A DNA stretch of 34,343 bases. Origin: Candidatus Parepulonipiscium sp. PG-Nuni2H_MBin01 (GTDB taxonomy: Bacteria; Bacillota; Clostridia; Lachnospirales; Cellulosilyticaceae). A program made the translations under genes and the position numbers. The notes under the pieces are model-generated. The model had not been told where the DNA came from and did no database searches. It was given only the letters and a program-made list of their open reading frames with translations. Numbering within the stretch: position 1 is the stretch's first letter; the number at the start of each line of letters is the position of its first letter. The stretch lies in contig MDJM01000048.1 in the NCBI GenBank assembly GCA_001994995.1, forward strand, positions 1-34,343, given 5' to 3'. Positions 8,430-15,960 of the stretch are shown here, in pieces.

Positions 8430-9344
8430 TTATTTTCTATATAAATCTATAATACCTTGTGCTGTTAGGTTAAAGTGTTGCTGAAGTTGTGCACGTGTAC
8501 CTGACCTGCCATACTGGTCATTTACTCCTAGGCGTTTTAATTTTGCATCGTTTGTTTCTGCTAGTATTTCGGCTACAGCGGAACCTAATCCCCCGATTAT
8601 GTTATGGTCTTCCGCCGTAATTATATTTTTAGTTTTCTTTGCATACTGTGTTACTAGTTCCCTATCAATAGGTTTTACAGTGTGCATGTCAATGACTGCT
8701 GCTGATATACCTTGTGCTTCTAGTTGCTCACTTGCCTTAAGCGCCTCTGTAACTAACTCGCCTACAGCAATTATAGTTAAGTCTTTGCCATCTTTTAAGA
8801 CGTTACCTTTACCAATAGTTATTTCTTCATTATTGTTGTATACATCTGCTGTTGCGCCTCTACCCATTCTTAAATATAATGGTTTATCAAAGTTTATTGC
8901 TTGTTTTACTAGCTGTGTAGTACTATACCCATCACTTGGCACAACTACTGTCATGTTTGGCATTGACCTCATAAGAGAAATGTCTTCTACAGTTTGGTGA
9001 GAAGCTCCATCTTCTCCTATCATAACACCGCCATGTGTAGCGGCTACTACTACCGGTAAGTTTGGATATGCGATTGAGTTTCTTATTTGCTCATATGCTC
9101 TACCAGCTGCAAACATGGCAAATGTGCTTGCGAATACTTTTTTTCCGCATGTAGCCATTCCTGCTGCGGTGCTCATCATATCTGCTTCAGATATTCCCAT
9201 GTCAAAGAACCTTTGTGGATATTCTTTTTTAAAGTAACGTGTTTGGGTAGCTTCAGCCAAATCGGCATCTAACACTAAAAATTCATTATCCGGGGCTAGC
9301 GTTACTAGCGCCCTGCCGTATGCTTCTCTTGTTGATACGCTCAT
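8430..9344 (-). CDS. Transketolase, C-terminal (pyrimidine-binding) subunit
   Basis: Carries the pyrimidine-binding and C-terminal domains of a transketolase split over two genes (304 residues). The glutamate that activates thiamine diphosphate is in GISEADMMSTAAG near residue 53, and the substrate-side region is GGVMIGEDGASHQTVEDISLMR. The C-terminal domain begins near residue 185 (LTIIAVGELVTEAL). It works with the N-subunit encoded at 9767-10633 to transfer two-carbon ketol units between sugar phosphates. The ribosome site GGAG lies in the last codons of the small ORF upstream, one base separates the two genes, so it is translationally coupled. Split transketolases are common in Clostridia and also serve specialised sugar or sulfosugar routes. 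Confidence 0.93.
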   Translation of the reverse strand: MSVSTREAYGRALVTLAPDNEFLVLDADLAEATQTRYFKKEYPQRFFDMGISEADMMSTAAGMATCGKKVFASTFAMFAAGRAYEQIRNSIAYPNLPVVVAATHGGVMIGEDGASHQTVEDISLMRSMPNMTVVVPSDGYSTTQLVKQAINFDKPLYLRMGRGATADVYNNNEEITIGKGNVLKDGKDLTIIAVGELVTEALKASEQLEAQGISAAVIDMHTVKPIDRELVTQYAKKTKNIITAEDHNIIGGLGSAVAEILAETNDAKLKRLGVNDQYGRSGTRAQLQQHFNLTAQGIIDLYRK

Positions 9345-9345
9345 A

Positions 9346-9528
9346 TTAATTACTCCATTCTTCTAGTGCTAAATTTTCTATACACATTTCTAGTTCTTCT
9401 AATGCTAAGTTTTCTAGACATCTATCGATTTCTTCAATTGAAGAGTCATCCATATCGTCTAATTTAATATCTAATTGTTCCATTGCTATGCTTTCCATAT
9501 ATTGTTCTAAGTCTTCCATATCTATCAT
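9346..9528 (-). CDS. Small acidic 60-residue protein between transketolase genes
   Basis: I do not recognise this protein. It is 60 residues, very acidic, rich in E, D, L and M, predicted helical, with an internal repeat CLENLALEE / CIENLALEE near residues 37-56. It has an ATGA overlap with the upstream small ORF, a strong GGAGGG about seven bases before its ATG, and ends one base before the transketolase C-subunit gene. These junctions suggest that it is translated. It could be a subunit or assembly factor of the split transketolase, or simply a spacer that keeps translation coupled. No homologous family comes to mind; the function is open. Confidence 0.55.
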   Translation of the reverse strand: MIDMEDLEQYMESIAMEQLDIKLDDMDDSSIEEIDRCLENLALEELEMCIENLALEEWSN

Positions 9529-9770
9529 GGTCTGCCCTCCAGCTCTTGTACAGGGATACTAGTTAATATTTGTGTTCCCGTAAAGTTTGTTACTCCTAGT
9601 GTATTTGTTACCCCTAACATATTAGCTACATCTATTATTTCTCTTTTAGTTGTTAAGCTTGGTAATTCAGGTGAATTTGTTAGTTCTTGGGTGTTGTTTG
9701 TTAAGTTTTCTAAATCTAGAGGTGAGACTATATTGTCTAACTCTTCTAAAATTTCATGCCACATTGTCAT
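9525..9770 (-). CDS. Small 81-residue protein between transketolase genes
   Basis: I do not recognise this protein. Its start overlaps the stop of the transketolase N-subunit in an ATGA junction, and its stop overlaps the start of the next small ORF in the same way. The N-terminal part is acidic and helical (MWHEILEELDNIV); the middle is rich in N, T and L, with a short repeat LGVTN-TLGVTN near residues 52-62. The Shine-Dalgarno sequence is weak (GGAA), and the second ATG at 9764 is an alternative start. Real transketolase gene pairs usually abut, so this ORF and its partner look like an insertion of about 420 bases that kept coupling intact. Confidence 0.5.
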   Translation of the reverse strand: MTMWHEILEELDNIVSPLDLENLTNNTQELTNSPELPSLTTKREIIDVANMLGVTNTLGVTNFTGTQILTSIPVQELEGRP

Positions 9771-10633
9771 TGTTCCAACTCTTTCATTGCTAATTTATAC
9801 TGCTCTTCATTTGGTGCACTGCCATGGAATCCAACTTCATCTTCCATAAATGATACGCCTTTACCTTTTACAGTTTTACAAATAACCGCTGTTGGCTTCC
9901 CTTTACATTTTTTAGCGGATGCAATAGCTGATTTGATTTCGTGTTCGTTGTGACCATCTATTGATAGTACATTAAACCCAAAAGCTTCAAATTTTTTATC
10001 AATTGGCCCTATACTCATAACTTCGTTAGTAGTTCCATCAATTTGTAGGCCATTTAAGTCTATAAATAAAGTTAGATTATCTAGTTTGTAATGTGCACAG
10101 CTCATTGCTGCTTCCCAAATTTGCCCTTCTTGGATTTCGCCGTCGCCGCAAATTACATATACTCTATAATCTTTTTTGTCATATTTAGCTGCTAGAGCCA
10201 TTCCGTTAGCTATAGATAATCCTTGGCCTAGTGAACCAGTTGACATATCTACGCCAGCAATTTTGTTCATACATGGGTGCCCTTGCATGTCGCTATCTAC
10301 TTTTCTTAAAGTGTTAAGGTTTTCGATTGGGAAGAACCCTTTTAGTGCTAGAGCGGCATATAGCGCTGGAGCTGCGTGGCCTTTAGATAACACAAGTCTA
10401 TCGCGGTCAGGGTCATGTGGATTGGTTGGGTCTATGTTCATTTCATCAAAGTATAATACTGCTAATATATCACAGATTGATAGTGACCCACCCGGATGAC
10501 CACTTTTTGCATGGTATATACTTTCTATAACTCGCCTTCTTAGTTCAATTGCAGTCATGTCTTTTGTCCTCTTACTTTCTGTAATACGCATATTTTGTGG
10601 CCCCACTAGCTTTTTTGCTGTGTTTTCAGTCAT
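9767..10633 (-). CDS. Transketolase, N-terminal (thiamine diphosphate-binding) subunit
   Basis: The diphosphate-binding half of a split transketolase, 288 residues. It shows GHPGGSLSICDIL near 44-57, KGHAAPALYAAL near 84-95, GSLGQGLSIANGMALAAK, and the metal/diphosphate motif GDGEIQEGQIWEAA, ending about 28 residues later in DLNGLQIDG. Its ATG overlaps the end of larC by eight bases, with AAGAGGAA upstream, so it is coupled to the nickel-pincer cofactor genes. About 20 residues at the N-terminus precede the usual family start, and a later Met (residue 15 or 26) could also be used. The partner subunit is at 8430-9344, after two small ORFs. Confidence 0.92.
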   Translation of the reverse strand: MTENTAKKLVGPQNMRITESKRTKDMTAIELRRRVIESIYHAKSGHPGGSLSICDILAVLYFDEMNIDPTNPHDPDRDRLVLSKGHAAPALYAALALKGFFPIENLNTLRKVDSDMQGHPCMNKIAGVDMSTGSLGQGLSIANGMALAAKYDKKDYRVYVICGDGEIQEGQIWEAAMSCAHYKLDNLTLFIDLNGLQIDGTTNEVMSIGPIDKKFEAFGFNVLSIDGHNEHEIKSAIASAKKCKGKPTAVICKTVKGKGVSFMEDEVGFHGSAPNEEQYKLAMKELEQ

Positions 10634-11072
10634 TGCTGTTATTCCTCTTACTTTCTAGTGATTTTAGTTTACTGTAGACTTCATTAAAAGATAGATCATG
10701 GTCTAATGCAATCCTTTTTACATCTTCATATTCAGGATATGCGTATGTCATATCACGATGAGTTACAATTTTAAATCTGCAATCTCCAAAACTTGTTGTG
10801 ACTGTTTCTATACGTCTATCTAAAACTGTTCTTTCACATACGTATTTTCTAATCCCTATGGTGGATAAGTGTTTAAATAATATATCCTCAACTTCTTTTA
10901 CTTTTTGCTTAGTACATAGTACGGTTATTTTTGTTGCTGCTCGGAGTTTCTTCATTATAATAGGTTGAGCAAATGCATCATTTACTCCTATATTTAATAA
11001 TAATTCTAAAACAAATCCGATGTTTTCAGCTGTACTATCATCTACATTGGTTTCAATTACTTGTATGGTACT
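10626..11072 (-). CDS. larC: LarC C-terminal part, read after a -1 frameshift
   Basis: This is the second part of the nickel-insertion protein LarC, in the -1 frame relative to the N-terminal part. From the frameshift point the reading continues STIQVIETNVDDSTAENIGF and runs through the ATG at 10955 (MKKLRAATKITVLC) to the stop at 10626. The segment ETNVDD and the AQPIIMKKLRAATK region correspond to the conserved LarC2 segment. Joined to the first part the protein has about 390 residues, the expected LarC length. The stretch from 11072 to 10955 is open and conserved in character although no start codon or ribosome site precedes it, which argues for frameshifting rather than separate initiation. 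Confidence 0.82.
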   Translation of the reverse strand, partial: STIQVIETNVDDSTAENIGFVLELLLNIGVNDAFAQPIIMKKLRAATKITVLCTKQKVKEVEDILFKHLSTIGIRKYVCERTVLDRRIETVTTSFGDCRFKIVTHRDMTYAYPEYEDVKRIALDHDLSFNEVYSKLKSLESKRNNSND

Positions 11073-11797
11073 TTTTTTTTATCGCTGCTAAGTTGCATAA
11101 CTCGTAAAATGTTAGCATGCTCAAAGTCTTTTTGACCTGTACCTATCCCTACTTTTTCTATGCTAAATTGCTCTGGTAGTGGCGCGGTTTTTAGAGCTGC
11201 TGCTATTGCTATTCCAGTTGGGGTTATCATTTCTGCTGTTGTATTTGTAATTTTTATAGCTAATCCGCTTTCTTTAGCAATATTAACTACTGCAGGAACT
11301 GGTACTGGCATTTTTCCATGTTGGCATTTGGCATAGCCTTGCCCTTCGTATAGTGTGGAAACTGCTATCTCGTCTATACCTAGGTTATCAATACACACTG
11401 CTACGGCCACAATATCTATAATTGAGTCAATGGCACCTACTTCATGAAAGTGCACTTGTTCTATAGGTTTAGCATGTGCTAAAGATTCTGCTCTAGCTAC
11501 ATAGTTAAAGATTTTTTTAGCTAGGTCTTTAGCTTTTGGGGTAATAAGTTCACCCGCGTCTATTATTTGTTCTATTTCTATTATACCTCTATGATGGTGC
11601 TCATGGTTAGTTAATAGAACATTAAAGCTAGCGCCGTCTATGCCACATTTTTGCCTACGACCAATTTCTATTTTGTATCCTTCTAATTTTAAGCTATTTA
11701 ATGCATCTAATAGTATTTCTTGATTCGCACCTAAGTCTAATAGTGCGGCTACACTCATATCACCACTTATACCGCTGAAACATTCAAAGTATAACAT
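11057..11797 (-). CDS. larC: Nickel-pincer cofactor nickel insertase LarC, N-terminal part
   Basis: LarC uses CTP to insert nickel into the dithiodicarboxylate nucleotide, the last step in making the NPN cofactor of lactate racemase-type enzymes. Read in frame 0 the product is 246 residues, with CFSGISGDM at 6-14, a His-rich segment at 65-70 (a plausible nickel site), HFHEVGAIDSIIDI at 116-129 and TPTG at 192-195. It stops soon after a run of nine A (11080-11072); a -1 shift there continues into the C-terminal part. In Lactobacillus plantarum the same protein is known to be made by programmed frameshifting between larC1 and larC2. The gene follows larB by 11 bases. Start ATG has AGGATGTGAAGCG upstream. 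Confidence 0.88.
   Translation of the reverse strand: MLYFECFSGISGDMSVAALLDLGANQEILLDALNSLKLEGYKIEIGRRQKCGIDGASFNVLLTNHEHHHRGIIEIEQIIDAGELITPKAKDLAKKIFNYVARAESLAHAKPIEQVHFHEVGAIDSIIDIVAVAVCIDNLGIDEIAVSTLYEGQGYAKCQHGKMPVPVPAVVNIAKESGLAIKITNTTAEMITPTGIAIAAALKTAPLPEQFSIEKVGIGTGQKDFEHANILRVMQLSSDKKKVPYK
11072..11080 (-). promoter_or_regulatory. Probable programmed -1 frameshift site in larC
   Basis: The minus strand reads GAT-AAA-AAA-AAA-GTA. It contains the slippery heptamer A-AAA-AAA in the frame needed for tandem tRNA slippage. Frame 0 stops four codons later; the -1 frame is the one that continues LarC. I see no obvious strong downstream hairpin or upstream stimulatory Shine-Dalgarno. Confidence 0.7.
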
Positions 11798-11808
11798 CGC
11801 TTCACATC

Positions 11809-12564
11809 CTATTCTTTAGTATTATTAATTACTAGCCGGTTAATTTGCGTACTTAAATATCCTGCACCAAAACCGTTATCTATATTAACTACACTTATAC
11901 CCTCAGCACATGAGTTTAACATAGTAAGCAGTGCTGCTACGCCGTTAAAGCTTGCGCCATAACCTACTGATGTAGGAACTGCAATGATAGGTTTATCAAC
12001 CATACCAGCAAGTACTCCAGGTAATGCCCCTTCCATACCCGCAACGGCAATTATACAGTTAGCATTGTTAATATCGTTGATTTTAGAAAGTAACCGGTGA
12101 ATACCTGCAATTCCTACATCGTATTCTCTAAGCACTTTGCTGCCAAAAAATTCAGCTACTTGCGCGGCCTCTTCGGCAACTGCAATATCTGATGTACCGC
12201 CTGTGCACACTGCTATTAAGCCTTTTTGTTCCAGTGGTTTTTGGACTAATTTTAATATGTTTGATGTTTCATCAAATTGTACTTTTGGTATTACTTTGGA
12301 CACTTTTAAATATTGTTCTTTAGTTGCTCGTGTTCCTAATACGTCAATATGATGGTCAAAGAAGTGTTGGTAAATTTTAATTAGATGTGAATGACTTTTT
12401 CCCGCACAATAGATTACTTCTCCAAATCCACTGCGTAATTTCCTATGATGATCTATACGCGCACAGCCTAGGTCCGCATATGGTAGTTGTTTTAAAATAA
12501 GCATTGCTTCATCTACTTCTATTTCGCCACTCTTAACTTGGGCTAATATTTTTTCTACATCCAT
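11809..12564 (-). CDS. larB: Pyridinium-3,5-biscarboxylate mononucleotide synthase LarB
   Basis: LarB carboxylates and hydrolyses nicotinic acid adenine dinucleotide to start NPN cofactor synthesis. The 251-residue protein has the short helical N-terminal extension and the PurE-like core, with YADLGCARIDHHRKLRSGFGEVIYC in three pieces near 29-53, TGGTSDIAVAEEAA near 121-134, and AVAGMEGALPGVLAGMVDKP near 173-192. The catalytic cysteine region LNSCAEGISVVNIDNGFGAG carries C219, matching the position of the family's covalent cysteine. The length is normal. It lies between larE (88-base gap) and larC (11-base gap). Identification is secure. Confidence 0.94.
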   Translation of the reverse strand: MDVEKILAQVKSGEIEVDEAMLILKQLPYADLGCARIDHHRKLRSGFGEVIYCAGKSHSHLIKIYQHFFDHHIDVLGTRATKEQYLKVSKVIPKVQFDETSNILKLVQKPLEQKGLIAVCTGGTSDIAVAEEAAQVAEFFGSKVLREYDVGIAGIHRLLSKINDINNANCIIAVAGMEGALPGVLAGMVDKPIIAVPTSVGYGASFNGVAALLTMLNSCAEGISVVNIDNGFGAGYLSTQINRLVINNTKE

Positions 12565-12652
12565 TTACTGTAACTCCTTAAAGACCTTTATCTTATAGTT
12601 TATAAATTTTTTAGTACTGGTATTACGATTATTATAATTATATAAAATTAAC

Positions 12653-13441
12653 TTAATACTTACTTACTTCATCCATACTACCACTTCTAAAACCTTGCAT
12701 ATCCATAGTTATATATGCAAATCCTAGTTTTTTAAAGTCTATTACTATTTTTTCATGTTGGGCTAGTAAGCTTTGTAAGTCTGATTTTGGGACTTCTATA
12801 CGAGCTATATTTTGGTGTAGCCTAACACGATTTGTAGCAAATCCGTAGTCTTTAAGCTTTTCTTCTGCTTTGTCAATGTTATTTAAGATTTCCATATCAA
12901 GCTTAGTATAATACGGTAGTCGCGTTGCAAGGCATGGAGCTGATGGCCTGTTGTGAACACTTAGGCCTAGAGTTTTTGCGTGACTACGAATTTGTTCTTT
13001 AGTAATTTGTAGCTTAGCTAAGGGGCTTATAATGCCTAGCTCTTCTAACGCTTTTAGACCCGGTCTATACTCACTTAAGTCATTATAATTGGTGCCGTCT
13101 ATAATGTATTTTAAGTTGTTGTCGGCAGCGTATTGTATAAGATTAGCGAATAAGTGTCGCTTGCAATGATAACATCGTTCTGGAGGATTATCTATTATTT
13201 CTTCTATTTCAAGTTCGTCTATACATATAACTTTGTGCACTGCACCAACTTCATTTGCAATTTTACTAGCGACTTCTAAATCAGCTTTAGGGTGTAGCTT
13301 AGTATTAAATGTTACAGCGTGCACAGTTTCACCAGATTGACATGCTATTTTTAGTAGCAGACTACTATCTACTCCACCAGAAAAGGCTACGCATAACCCC
13401 TCTTTTGCAAGTGACTTAATATAACTTTCTAACTGTTGCAT
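12653..13441 (-). CDS. larE: Pyridinium-3,5-bisthiocarboxylate synthase (sulfur transferase) LarE
   Basis: LarE adenylates the pyridinium biscarboxylate and replaces the oxygen with sulfur. The PP-loop SGGVDSSLL at 21-29 binds ATP. C90, C93 (RCYHCK) and C170 (SAPCLATRLPY) are present; C170 matches the sacrificial cysteine of Lactobacillus LarE, and the extra C-x-x-C suggests the three-cysteine type that holds an iron-sulfur cluster and can act catalytically rather than sacrificing itself. The protein is 262 residues, normal for the family. It is the first gene of the operon, with GGAGG before the ATG and a promoter at 13507-13536. Confidence 0.94.
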   Translation of the reverse strand: MQQLESYIKSLAKEGLCVAFSGGVDSSLLLKIACQSGETVHAVTFNTKLHPKADLEVASKIANEVGAVHKVICIDELEIEEIIDNPPERCYHCKRHLFANLIQYAADNNLKYIIDGTNYNDLSEYRPGLKALEELGIISPLAKLQITKEQIRSHAKTLGLSVHNRPSAPCLATRLPYYTKLDMEILNNIDKAEEKLKDYGFATNRVRLHQNIARIEVPKSDLQSLLAQHEKIVIDFKKLGFAYITMDMQGFRSGSMDEVSKY

Positions 13442-13506
13442 GTTATTCCTCCACTAAATAAATATGGTTGTAAACCATTTGTAATAGCTTATTTGCCTAC
13501 ATTTAA

Positions 13507-13536
13507 ATTATACCCCTTTTCGCCCGTATACTTCAA
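13507..13536 (-). promoter_or_regulatory. Promoter of the larE-larB-larC-transketolase operon
   Basis: On the minus strand TTGAAG (13536-13531), 18 bases, TATAAT (13512-13507), about 65 bases before the larE start. The -35 box lies inside a small inverted repeat TTCAA-N7-TTGAA (13532-13548), a possible operator. Confidence 0.65.
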
Positions 13537-13548
13537 GACATTTTTGAA

Positions 13549-13670
13549 ATTTGCTGTACGCTTTAACTAAATTGTGGAAGTTTTTTCCAAGATTAATTAT
13601 GCAACTTTAGTTAATTTTTGCTTTTTTTATAATTATTTAAAGCTAAGGGGTTTCCCCTATCGGCTAAGGC
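13549..13670. other. Divergent intergenic core between larE and gerA
   Basis: No gene is seen here. A small GC-rich hairpin AGGGG-TTT-CCCCT lies at 13646-13658, flanked by two copies of GCTAAGG. No T run follows on either strand, so it is not an obvious terminator. Confidence 0.4.
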
Positions 13671-13699
13671 GAATTATTTAGTGGTTATGGCGTATATTA
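13671..13699 (+). promoter_or_regulatory. Possible forespore (sigma-G type) promoter of gerA
   Basis: GAATT (13671-13675) and TATATTA (13693-13699) with a 17-base spacer resemble the sigma-G/sigma-F pattern (-35 G-A/C-ATA-like, -10 CATNNTA). An overlapping TATAAT at 13698-13703 has no usable -35 box. GerA-type genes are expressed from sigma-G in Bacillus. The match is suggestive only. Confidence 0.35.
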
Positions 13700-13752
13700 T
13701 AATAAATTTGAGCACATAATAAATGTAACTATTTAGAAGTAGGTGAACGAGG

Positions 13753-15189
13753 ATGCATAAGGAGAAGTTGACAAGTAGTATAGATATGAATTTGAAGATT
13801 TTTAATGATATACTACCGCTAGGGACAAGCTTTGATATAGCACAAAAGGTTATTAAAGTTTTTGATCGTACGTTTTATATTTTTTTTATAGACGGTTTTA
13901 CGAAGGACACTAACCTTGAGTTTGTTAGACGTGACTTGTTTTGTTTAGGGAAGGATACAATAGATAAAATTCATGATGCTAAAGAGCTTATAGAGATAGG
14001 GATAAGTGCAATTGAGGTAGCTACTGAAACTGATATTGGAAAGATAATTACGGCACTTCTCTCAGGACAGACTATTATTATGTTTGATGGCTCTCCATCT
14101 GCTGCGCTAATTGATGTTCGTACGTATCCAACTAGAGGTGTGGAGGAGCCGGATAAGGAAAAGGTTTTGCGCGGAGCTAAAGACGGTTTTGTTGAAACGA
14201 TAGTTTTTAATACTGCTCTTATTAGAAGGCGTATACGTGACCCACATTTAACTTTTGAGATGTTTAATGTAGGAACTGTTTCTCAAACTGATGTTGCAAT
14301 TGGTTATATGTCTAATAAAGTTAATCCACAAACGCTAAAACTTATTAGGGATAAGATTAAAACGTTGAAAGTGGATGCGCTCACTGTTACAGCAGAGAGT
14401 TTGATTGAGGCGCTGCAAAAGAGGTCATGGATTAATCCATTGCCACGCGCAAGGTATACGGAGCGCCCTGATATAGCATCTGCACAGATTATGGAGGGTA
14501 AGATTGTAATTATTATAGATAACACTCCGTCTACACTAATTATGCCTGTTGGGATTTTTGACTTTATACAAGATGTAGACGACTTTTATTTACCTGTTTT
14601 AACAGGGAATTATTTAAGGTTAATAAGGTTGATTGTATTAATAATGAACTTAGTTTTAACGCCAGGGTATGTACTGATGGTTAATAATATACAGTGGTTG
14701 CCGGAGTGGTTGATGTTTATTTTGCCTGCTGATGCAATTAATGTGCCGTTATTTATTCAGTTTATAGGACTGGAGTTTGCGGTTGATGCACTAAAGATTG
14801 CTTCATTAAATACACCTGGTTCACTTGGAACGTCGTTATCGGTAATTGGTGGTTTGGTACTTGGCGAATATGCTGTTAAAACAGGATGGCTTATTCCCCA
14901 TACAATTTTATATATGTCAATTGTGGCGTTGTCTAGTTTTACTCAGCCAAGTGTTGAGTTCAGTTATAGTATAAAATTTGGACGTATTGTGTTACTAATT
15001 TTAACTGGGTTCTTTGGCGTTTGGGGTATGGTTGTGGGCCTTGTTATTGATTTATTGGTAATTGCAACTACTAAAACTATTTCGGGTACCTCATATTTGT
15101 ATCCGCTAATTCCATTTAATTGGCGAGCGTTAAAGTCGTTGTTGTTTAGACAGCCTTTATCAAGCAAGCAGACTGATGGAAAAAAATGA
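13753..15189 (+). CDS. GerA-family spore germination receptor subunit A
   Basis: A 478-residue membrane protein of the GerAA/GerKA/GerBA family, the A-subunit of the nutrient germinant receptor in the inner membrane of spores. It has a soluble N-terminal half with family segments NVGTVSQTDVAIGYMSNKVNP and ARYTERPDIASAQIMEGKIV, the loop DNTPSTLIMP, then about five or six membrane helices from residue 290 on. The length is typical. Normally a B (amino-acid permease-like) and C (lipoprotein) gene follow in an operon; here a hairpin terminator comes right after the stop and thiamine genes follow, so it stands alone. AGGTGAACGAGG precedes the ATG. Its presence is the main evidence that the organism forms spores. 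Confidence 0.92.
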   Translation: MHKEKLTSSIDMNLKIFNDILPLGTSFDIAQKVIKVFDRTFYIFFIDGFTKDTNLEFVRRDLFCLGKDTIDKIHDAKELIEIGISAIEVATETDIGKIITALLSGQTIIMFDGSPSAALIDVRTYPTRGVEEPDKEKVLRGAKDGFVETIVFNTALIRRRIRDPHLTFEMFNVGTVSQTDVAIGYMSNKVNPQTLKLIRDKIKTLKVDALTVTAESLIEALQKRSWINPLPRARYTERPDIASAQIMEGKIVIIIDNTPSTLIMPVGIFDFIQDVDDFYLPVLTGNYLRLIRLIVLIMNLVLTPGYVLMVNNIQWLPEWLMFILPADAINVPLFIQFIGLEFAVDALKIASLNTPGSLGTSLSVIGGLVLGEYAVKTGWLIPHTILYMSIVALSSFTQPSVEFSYSIKFGRIVLLILTGFFGVWGMVVGLVIDLLVIATTKTISGTSYLYPLIPFNWRALKSLLFRQPLSSKQTDGKK

Positions 15190-15198
15190 TTAATGGGA

Positions 15199-15226
15199 AA
15201 CAACTCATTTGTAATGGGTTGTTTTT
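15199..15226 (+). terminator. Hairpin and T run between gerA and thiE
   Basis: Stem AACAACTCAT / ATGGGTTGTT (15199-15208, 15214-15223) with one G-U pair and a 5-base loop, followed by TTTT. It should end gerA transcription. It lies only 22 bases before thiE. Confidence 0.8.
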
Positions 15227-15247
15227 CTGTATGAATAGGAGTAGATT

Positions 15248-15901
15248 ATGGATTTTAGATTATATTTTATTACTGATAGTAGCTATCATGATGAGGAAAA
15301 TTTTTTACGCATTATTAAGGAAGCTTGTCAGTCTGGTGTAAGTTTGGTTCAGCTTAGGGAAAAGGATAAAAGTATTAGAGAATATATTGAATTAGGTTTT
15401 AAAGTTAAAGAAATTACTGATAGTTATAGTATCCCGTTAATTATTGATGATAGGGTGGATGTAGCATTAGCTATTGATGCTGATGGGGTTCATTTAGGCG
15501 CACAAGATATGCCGATTAGTTTGGCTAGAAAGATTCTTGGGCGTAATAAAATTATTGGAGCTACTGCTAAATCTGTAGAGGTTGCTGTTTTAGCTATGAA
15601 TGATGGTGCGGATTATTTAGGCGTTGGTGCAATATTCCCTACAACAACTAAAGTTGAAACTGTTATAACTAAGGTATCTACATTAGATGATATAATTGCA
15701 GCAGTAAATATTCCTGTTGTTGCAATTGGTGGCTTAAATCATACTAATCTTGATATATTGCAAGGTAGTAATATTGATGGCATTAGTGTTGTTTCGGCTA
15801 TTATGAAAGCTCCTGATGTAACAGTAGCAACTAAGGAATTGCGTGAGTTAGTAGACCAACTATTAATAAATACTATTGTCAAATCTGCCCTACTAAAATG
15901 A
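15248..15901 (+). CDS. thiE: Thiamine-phosphate synthase
   Basis: ThiE joins hydroxymethylpyrimidine diphosphate with the thiazole phosphate carboxylate to give thiamine phosphate. The 217-residue TIM-barrel shows YFITD near 6-10, QLREKDKS near 36-43 (pyrimidine pyrophosphate site), IIDDRVDVALAIDADGVHLG near 65-84, GATAKS, YLGVGAIFPTTTK, and VVAIGGLN with a C-terminal SVVSAIM phosphate loop. It has an AGGAG ribosome site. It is first in a compact set thiE-thiS-thiF-thiG-thiH but has no visible promoter of its own in the short gap after the gerA terminator. Confidence 0.94.
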   Translation: MDFRLYFITDSSYHDEENFLRIIKEACQSGVSLVQLREKDKSIREYIELGFKVKEITDSYSIPLIIDDRVDVALAIDADGVHLGAQDMPISLARKILGRNKIIGATAKSVEVAVLAMNDGADYLGVGAIFPTTTKVETVITKVSTLDDIIAAVNIPVVAIGGLNHTNLDILQGSNIDGISVVSAIMKAPDVTVATKELRELVDQLLINTIVKSALLK

Positions 15902-15960
15902 TTATTATTTATTAATTTAGGCAATAATTTTACTAATTAAATACGAAAGGAGCTTATATT

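Noticed and set aside
8599..9000. Open frame of 133 codons antisense to the transketolase C-subunit
   Set aside because: No ribosome site or promoter, and the sense strand encodes a well-conserved enzyme.
10626..11797. larC as a broken pseudogene
   Set aside because: The downstream frame stays open and conserved, the break is at a slippery A run, and LarC is known to use frameshifting in another species. A sequencing error is still possible.
13646..13658. AGGGG-TTT-CCCCT hairpin in the larE-gerA gap as a terminator
   Set aside because: The stem is five bp and neither strand has a T run after it; both flanking genes point away from it.
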